From NCBI GenBank assembly GCA_964498255.1, contig CAZCGW010000045.1, positions 1 through 7,994 on the forward strand: a stretch of DNA of 7,994 nucleotides. Reading direction: 5' to 3'. Below are positions 5,620 through 7,994 of this stretch, piece after piece. The position numbers were made by a program, and so were the translations under genes. Every line of letters starts with the position of its first letter. The first letter of the stretch is position 1. This stretch comes from Fluviibacter sp964498255 (GTDB lineage: Bacteria > Pseudomonadota > Gammaproteobacteria > Burkholderiales > Rhodocyclaceae). The notes below the pieces were generated by a model, which saw nothing but the letters and a program-made list of their open reading frames with translations, had not been told where the DNA came from and made no database searches.

Positions 5620-6018
5620 TTACAGGCAAGGCTGAATGATGGCAATCAGCTTATCGGTCGAAGTCTGTTTCATCGTCGACCAGAGCTGAAGCACAGCGCC
5701 ACCGGTGCGGGCATTGCCTGAATCAATAACGAAATCGGTATTCATGCCCCAAAGTGTTCTGGATTCGGCGTAGGCGGTGTAGCCGTTATCTAGCTTAGTA
5801 ACGGTAACGGCTTGTTGTGTAGCCTGCTCCCAACCTTTGGCAACACAATTGATGGTTTTTTCTGCATTTGGCGTGGTGCTGGATGCGGCAAAAGTGACCT
5901 GGCGGGCACGTAATTCAGAAGGGCTGGCGCAAGCTGTTAGGGCAGCAACAGCATGATTGCAACCACATCTCAAACCAGCTACACTGCATTGCAAATGCAT
6001 TACATTGGAGATAGTCAT
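5620..6018 (-). CDS. Putative small lipoprotein with a doubtful or frameshifted signal peptide
   Basis: The open frame gives 132 residues. I do not recognise the family. AALTAC (25-30) looks like a lipobox, with Cys 30 encoded at 5929-5931. The mature part would be about 103 residues, with conserved-looking INCVAKGWE (56-64) and AYAESRTLWG and a C-terminal IIQPCL. The two later Cys (58 and 131) could form a disulfide. The residues before the lipobox (LRCGCNHAV) are not hydrophobic. In the next frame the same DNA reads MVAIMLLLP then stop (GTG at 5966-5964, TAA at 5939-5937). Adding one base at 5940-5942 would give MVAIMLLLALTAC. The start is therefore unresolved: ATG 6018 and TTG 5973 are both in frame and both poor. 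Divergent from the antitoxin gene, with starts overlapping by two bases if 6018 is used. Confidence 0.55.
   Translation of the reverse strand: MTISNVMHLQCSVAGLRCGCNHAVAALTACASPSELRARQVTFAASSTTPNAEKTINCVAKGWEQATQQAVTVTKLDNGYTAYAESRTLWGMNTDFVIDSGNARTGGAVLQLWSTMKQTSTDKLIAIIQPCL
5957..5985 (+). promoter_or_regulatory. Candidate sigma-70 promoter of the ParD/RelE-type operon
   Basis: TTGCAA (5957-5962), a 17-base spacer and TACACT (5980-5985) are four-of-six matches to each element at ideal spacing. Transcription would begin near 5992, inside the palindrome at 5985-5999 and 25 bases before the antitoxin ATG. Confidence 0.5.
5985..5999. promoter_or_regulatory. Palindromic operator candidate of the toxin-antitoxin operon
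   Basis: TGCATT-GCA-AATGCA is a perfect inverted repeat with six-base arms. It overlaps the end of the -10 and the expected transcription start, where an autorepressing RHH antitoxin would block RNA polymerase. It also lies before the divergent lipoprotein gene. Binding is inferred from position and symmetry. Confidence 0.5.
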
Positions 6019-6295
6019 GAAAACCGCAACACTGCCTGCGCTGCGAGTACATCCAAAAGTTCGCGATGCTGTCGAAAGCTTGCTTGAAACTGGAGAAACA
6101 CTTTCCAGCTTTGTCGAACAAGCCGTGCTCGAACGCCTGGAGCGTCGTCGCTATCAAAGTGAATTCATCGCCCGCGGTCTTGTTGCTCGAGACAGCGCGC
6201 GAGAAAGGAATCACTACATCTCCTCAGATGAAGTTCTTGCCGAACTGGGTGAGATGCTCGAAGCCGCCAAGTCAAAGAAATCTTCTGCCAAATGA
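6017..6295 (+). CDS. ParD-like ribbon-helix-helix antitoxin
   Basis: 92 residues. The N-terminal strand TATLPALRV (3-11) and two helices (about 13-25 and 30-45, LSSFVEQAVLERLERR) give a ribbon-helix-helix DNA-binding domain. The charged C-terminal half (YQSEF to the Lys/Ser-rich tail, with HYISSDEVLAELGEML at 66-81) is the expected toxin-wrapping region. GGAG at 6007-6010, six bases upstream, fixes the ATG at 6017. Its TGA overlaps the toxin ATG (ATGA at 6292), so the two are translationally coupled. The promoter and palindrome upstream fit autoregulation by the antitoxin and conditional cooperativity with the toxin. The exact subfamily is uncertain. Confidence 0.82.
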   Translation: MKTATLPALRVHPKVRDAVESLLETGETLSSFVEQAVLERLERRRYQSEFIARGLVARDSARERNHYISSDEVLAELGEMLEAAKSKKSSAK

Positions 6296-6561
6296 CCTTT
6301 AACGTCCGCTTTACCGCAGAAGCGCAGCAAGACATCAAACGCCTCTACGATAAGGCGCAAAAGGCACTAACCTCAATCAGAGCAGGTATCGAAAGCCTGA
6401 AACACAATCCATTTAGCTGCCGAAAAACAAATACCCCGTTCCTGAGAGAGCTTGTAATTAGCTTCGGCGCTACCGGCTATGTGGCCTTATTTGAAATTGA
6501 AAGTAACCAGATGGTTACGGTATTAGCGATACGGCATCAGCGGGAAGAAGATTACCACTGA
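6292..6561 (+). CDS. RelE/ParE-superfamily toxin
   Basis: 89 residues, the usual size for this superfamily. It has an N-terminal strand (FNVRFTAEAQQD), a helical hairpin (about 10-37) and a C-terminal sheet with RELVISFGATGYVALFEIE (52-70) and VLAIRHQREEDYH (77-89). The pattern R-E-L, G-Y-V-A-L-F and I-R-H-Q-R-E-x-D-Y is typical of this superfamily (ParE-like members poison gyrase, RelE-like members cut mRNA on the ribosome). Which activity applies cannot be read from sequence with confidence. The reading frame is intact and coupled to the antitoxin by a four-base overlap. It ends 16 bases before the stop of the convergent YchJ-family gene, with a short hairpin (6572-6585) but no U-tract between them. 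Confidence 0.85.
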   Translation: MTFNVRFTAEAQQDIKRLYDKAQKALTSIRAGIESLKHNPFSCRKTNTPFLRELVISFGATGYVALFEIESNQMVTVLAIRHQREEDYH

Positions 6562-6577
6562 AGCAGTAATTAGGTGG

Positions 6578-6976
6578 CTACACCTGAATATCACCGTCAA
6601 TATAGAACCAGCGTCCATCTTCACGCACAAAACGGCTGGTTTCATGCAGTCGATAAGCGCGGCCATCAATCTTGTAGCGGGCAACGAACTCCACGGTGGC
6701 ATGATCTTCATCCTGCACTTCATGGCGTTTGATCGTAAGTCCAAGCCAGCGGGTCTTTTCCTCTTTGTCGAAACCCAAACTGGCAGGCCGAGTCGTTGAG
6801 TGCCAGGTTGCTAACAAGTAGGGCTCAAGCTCGAGTACATAAGCCACATAGCGTGAGCGCATAAGCGCCTCGGCGGTGGAAGCTGGGTTGCCCTCGTGGC
6901 AAGGAGTACAGCACTCGTTCGCTGGTTTGCTACTACCGCAGAGGCAGAAAAAGCCAATTGACATTAGACAGTTCAT
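6578..6976 (-). CDS. YchJ-family protein (UPF0225) with N-terminal SEC-C-like motif
   Basis: 132 residues, or 128 if the second ATG (6964) is used. The N-terminus CLCGSSKPANECC (11-23) is a SEC-C-like zinc motif in which the usual CPCGS has Leu for Pro. It is followed by LMRSRYVAYVL (38-48), YLLATWHSTTRP, WLGLTI, VEFVARYKIDG and a closing RFVREDGRWFYIDGD, all matching YchJ-type proteins. E. coli YchJ (about 152 residues) has a second SEC-C motif at the C-terminus; this protein ends before it. The fold of the central part is NTF2-like and the function of the family is unknown. Neither ATG has a Shine-Dalgarno. The gene is divergent from the lipoprotein pair, with only about 30 bases between. 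Confidence 0.85.
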   Translation of the reverse strand: MNCLMSIGFFCLCGSSKPANECCTPCHEGNPASTAEALMRSRYVAYVLELEPYLLATWHSTTRPASLGFDKEEKTRWLGLTIKRHEVQDEDHATVEFVARYKIDGRAYRLHETSRFVREDGRWFYIDGDIQV

Positions 6977-6992
6977 TAAAAAGGATTAGAAT
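6965..6992 (+). promoter_or_regulatory. Candidate promoter of the tandem lipoprotein genes
   Basis: TAGACA (6965-6970), a 16-base spacer and TAGAAT (6987-6992) each match the sigma-70 consensus at five of six positions. Transcription would begin near 6999, so the ATG at 7008 would have almost no leader while the GTG at 7026 would have a normal one. The promoter overlaps the start of the YchJ-family gene on the other strand. A weaker opposing promoter (-35 TTTACT at 7016-7011, -10 TATTCT at 6994-6989 on the - strand) may serve that gene. Confidence 0.45.
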
Positions 6993-7025
6993 AGAAACAT
7001 TGTTTAAATGAGTAAAGGAACCAGT

Positions 7026-7508
7026 GTGAGATCTGCAAATATTGGCCTGTTTTCAATTTTATCGGTTGGGTTGCTTTCAGGGTGTTCCATTACTCAAACT
7101 GTGAATCCAGTGCCACCGCTTGATACAAATTCCATATGTATCATAAACAACGATAATGCTAGAGAAACTTTTCGAGACGCATACAAGCGTGCACTTGAAA
7201 AGAAGAATTATTCTGTCAAGGTTCTTCCGGCTTCGGCAGTTATCACTGATTGCAATGTGTCTTCAACCTACACCGCAAATTGGCGTTGGGATCTTGCTAT
7301 GTATATGGCCTATGCTGAAATCAATGTCTTCACAAATGGCCAGAAATCAGGTGACGCAGTCTATAGCTCCTTGAGCGGCGGGGCGAATATGGGAAAGTTC
7401 ATAAAAGCTGAGCCGAAAATTAATGAATTGGTGGATTTGCTTTTTCCTGGCAATTACGTACCACAAGAACAAGAACAAACTATTCCTAGTAGGAAAAAAC
7501 CTAAGTAA
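7026..7508 (+). CDS. Small lipoprotein, resembling the Sbal_3080 family
   Basis: 160 residues from GTG 7026, or 166 from ATG 7008. The GTG is preferred because AAAGGAA (7014-7020) lies five bases before it, and it gives a classic signal peptide: MRSANI, a hydrophobic stretch, then the lipobox LLSGC (Cys 20). The ATG has no ribosome site. The mature protein starts SITQTVNPVPPL, then has ICIINND, a helix with RETFRDAYKRALEKKNYSV, a Cys in VITDCNVS, the aromatic strand TANWRWDLAMYMAYAEI, and a Gly/Ser turn before MGKFIKAEPKINELVDLLF. This layout resembles what I recall of Sbal_3080-type lipoproteins, whose function is unknown; that match is from memory. The two Cys of the mature part (ICI and TDC) could be linked. 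First of two lipoprotein genes; the region is AT-richer than the dnaB block. Confidence 0.75.
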   Translation: MRSANIGLFSILSVGLLSGCSITQTVNPVPPLDTNSICIINNDNARETFRDAYKRALEKKNYSVKVLPASAVITDCNVSSTYTANWRWDLAMYMAYAEINVFTNGQKSGDAVYSSLSGGANMGKFIKAEPKINELVDLLFPGNYVPQEQEQTIPSRKKPK

Positions 7509-7546
7509 GAAACTTTGGCCATATCAAGCTGATCGAAGAAAAAAAC

Positions 7547-7994
7547 ATGAGAAATTACATTGGTGGAATCTTGTGCGTACTGAGTTTTCTCCTTATCGGT
7601 TGTTCTAGCACGCAACCAATTAAAAAAGTAAGCGAAAGTTCATCGGAATTTGATAGCGCTCTCTTTAGTGGTGAAACATCTCAATTAGGTACTGATGACA
7701 CAGGTGCAGAGAAATATCGTGTGTTTTCTCAAGGTGCCACAGCTTTCGTCCCTCAATCTGCGGTACGTGCGAATGCTGAAGTTAGGGCAACCAAGTTTTG
7801 TACAGACCAAGGAATGTTGCCAAAGCTTTTAGAGGAGCGAAGATCTCCTCAATTGCTAATATTTGGTGGTTTCCCTCGAAGTGAGCTGATATTTATCTGT
7901 GTTAGCCCACCGCAACGAATTGAGCGCACGAAAAATGAGCAGTATGGTAAGTATGAGCAACTCAAAGAATTGAAGAAGCTTAAGGACGAAGGGT
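7547..7994 (+). CDS. Second lipoprotein, partial at the right edge of the window
   Basis: An open frame begins ATG AGA AAT TAC and continues without a stop to the end of the window (149 complete codons). The N-terminus MRNYIGGILCVLSFLLIGC is a textbook lipoprotein signal: Arg 2, a hydrophobic core and the lipobox LIGC with Cys 19. The mature part starts SSTQPIKKVSESSSEFD and includes EKYRVFSQGATAFVP, a region with FCTDQGM, IFICVSPPQRIE and a Lys/Glu-rich stretch at the cut end. Two Cys (FCTD and FICV) may pair. I do not recognise the family. It starts 38 bases after the previous lipoprotein stop, with only a weak purine-rich ribosome site, so the two probably share a transcript. Length and C-terminus are unknown. 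Confidence 0.75.
   Translation, partial: MRNYIGGILCVLSFLLIGCSSTQPIKKVSESSSEFDSALFSGETSQLGTDDTGAEKYRVFSQGATAFVPQSAVRANAEVRATKFCTDQGMLPKLLEERRSPQLLIFGGFPRSELIFICVSPPQRIERTKNEQYGKYEQLKELKKLKDEG

Noticed and set aside
5957..6016. Upstream extension of the ParD-like antitoxin by 20 residues
   Set aside because: It would cover the promoter and palindrome. GGAG at 6007-6010 and the RHH strand fit the ATG at 6017.
5915..6214. A 99-residue - strand open frame with a CCCC-containing C-terminus
   Set aside because: Most of it is antisense to the antitoxin gene, it has no recognisable domain, and it is best explained as a shadow frame.
6572..6585. Hairpin AGGTG-GCTA-CACCT between the toxin and YchJ-family genes as a terminator
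   Set aside because: Only five strong pairs, no U-tract on either strand, and it overlaps the YchJ-family stop codon.
7483..7495. Palindrome TTCCTA-G-TAGGAA followed by A-rich sequence as a terminator
   Set aside because: The one-base centre cannot form a hairpin loop without losing pairs. It lies inside the lipoprotein coding region with no T-run on the + strand.

Overview
The window looks like chromosomal DNA of a betaproteobacterium, perhaps Rhodocyclales or a related order. Three things point that way. The gene order is rpsF-priB-rpsR-rplI followed by dnaB. PriB carries the IRYTPAGIPV motif that I recall from neisserial PriB. S18 has an extended N-terminus. The genus cannot be read from 8 kb.

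Positions 1-4046 are a conserved housekeeping block, all on the + strand. A CysB-type LysR regulator (69-1025) is followed by a four-gene cluster for S6, PriB, S18 and L9 (1113-2561). That cluster ends at a strong intrinsic terminator (2582-2608), and the replicative helicase DnaB follows (2634-4046). The cluster joins small- and large-subunit ribosomal proteins to a replication-restart protein. A GC-rich hairpin just before rpsF may be an S6:S18 autoregulatory leader.

Positions 4047-6561 are accessory. A complete MntA/HepT nucleotidyltransferase-HEPN toxin-antitoxin pair (4121-4755) lies directly behind dnaB and has its own terminator. Next is a TSUP-family membrane transporter (4801-5553). 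A convergent putative lipoprotein gene on the - strand (5620-6018) follows, and its signal-peptide region looks frameshifted. A ParD-like/RelE-ParE toxin-antitoxin operon (6017-6561) comes next, with a recognisable promoter and a palindromic operator candidate at its transcription start.

Positions 6578-7994 hold a YchJ-family protein on the - strand and, divergent from it, two tandem small lipoprotein genes in AT-richer sequence. The second (7547 onward) runs off the window.

I see no rRNA, tRNA, CRISPR array, insertion sequence or phage genes. Every gene falls in a known family or is a small unrecognised lipoprotein, and I did not find a convincing new multi-gene system. The observations most worth a second look are the possible signal-peptide frameshift, the rpsF leader hairpin, the promoter-operator layout of the second toxin-antitoxin operon, and the lipoprotein pair at the right edge.
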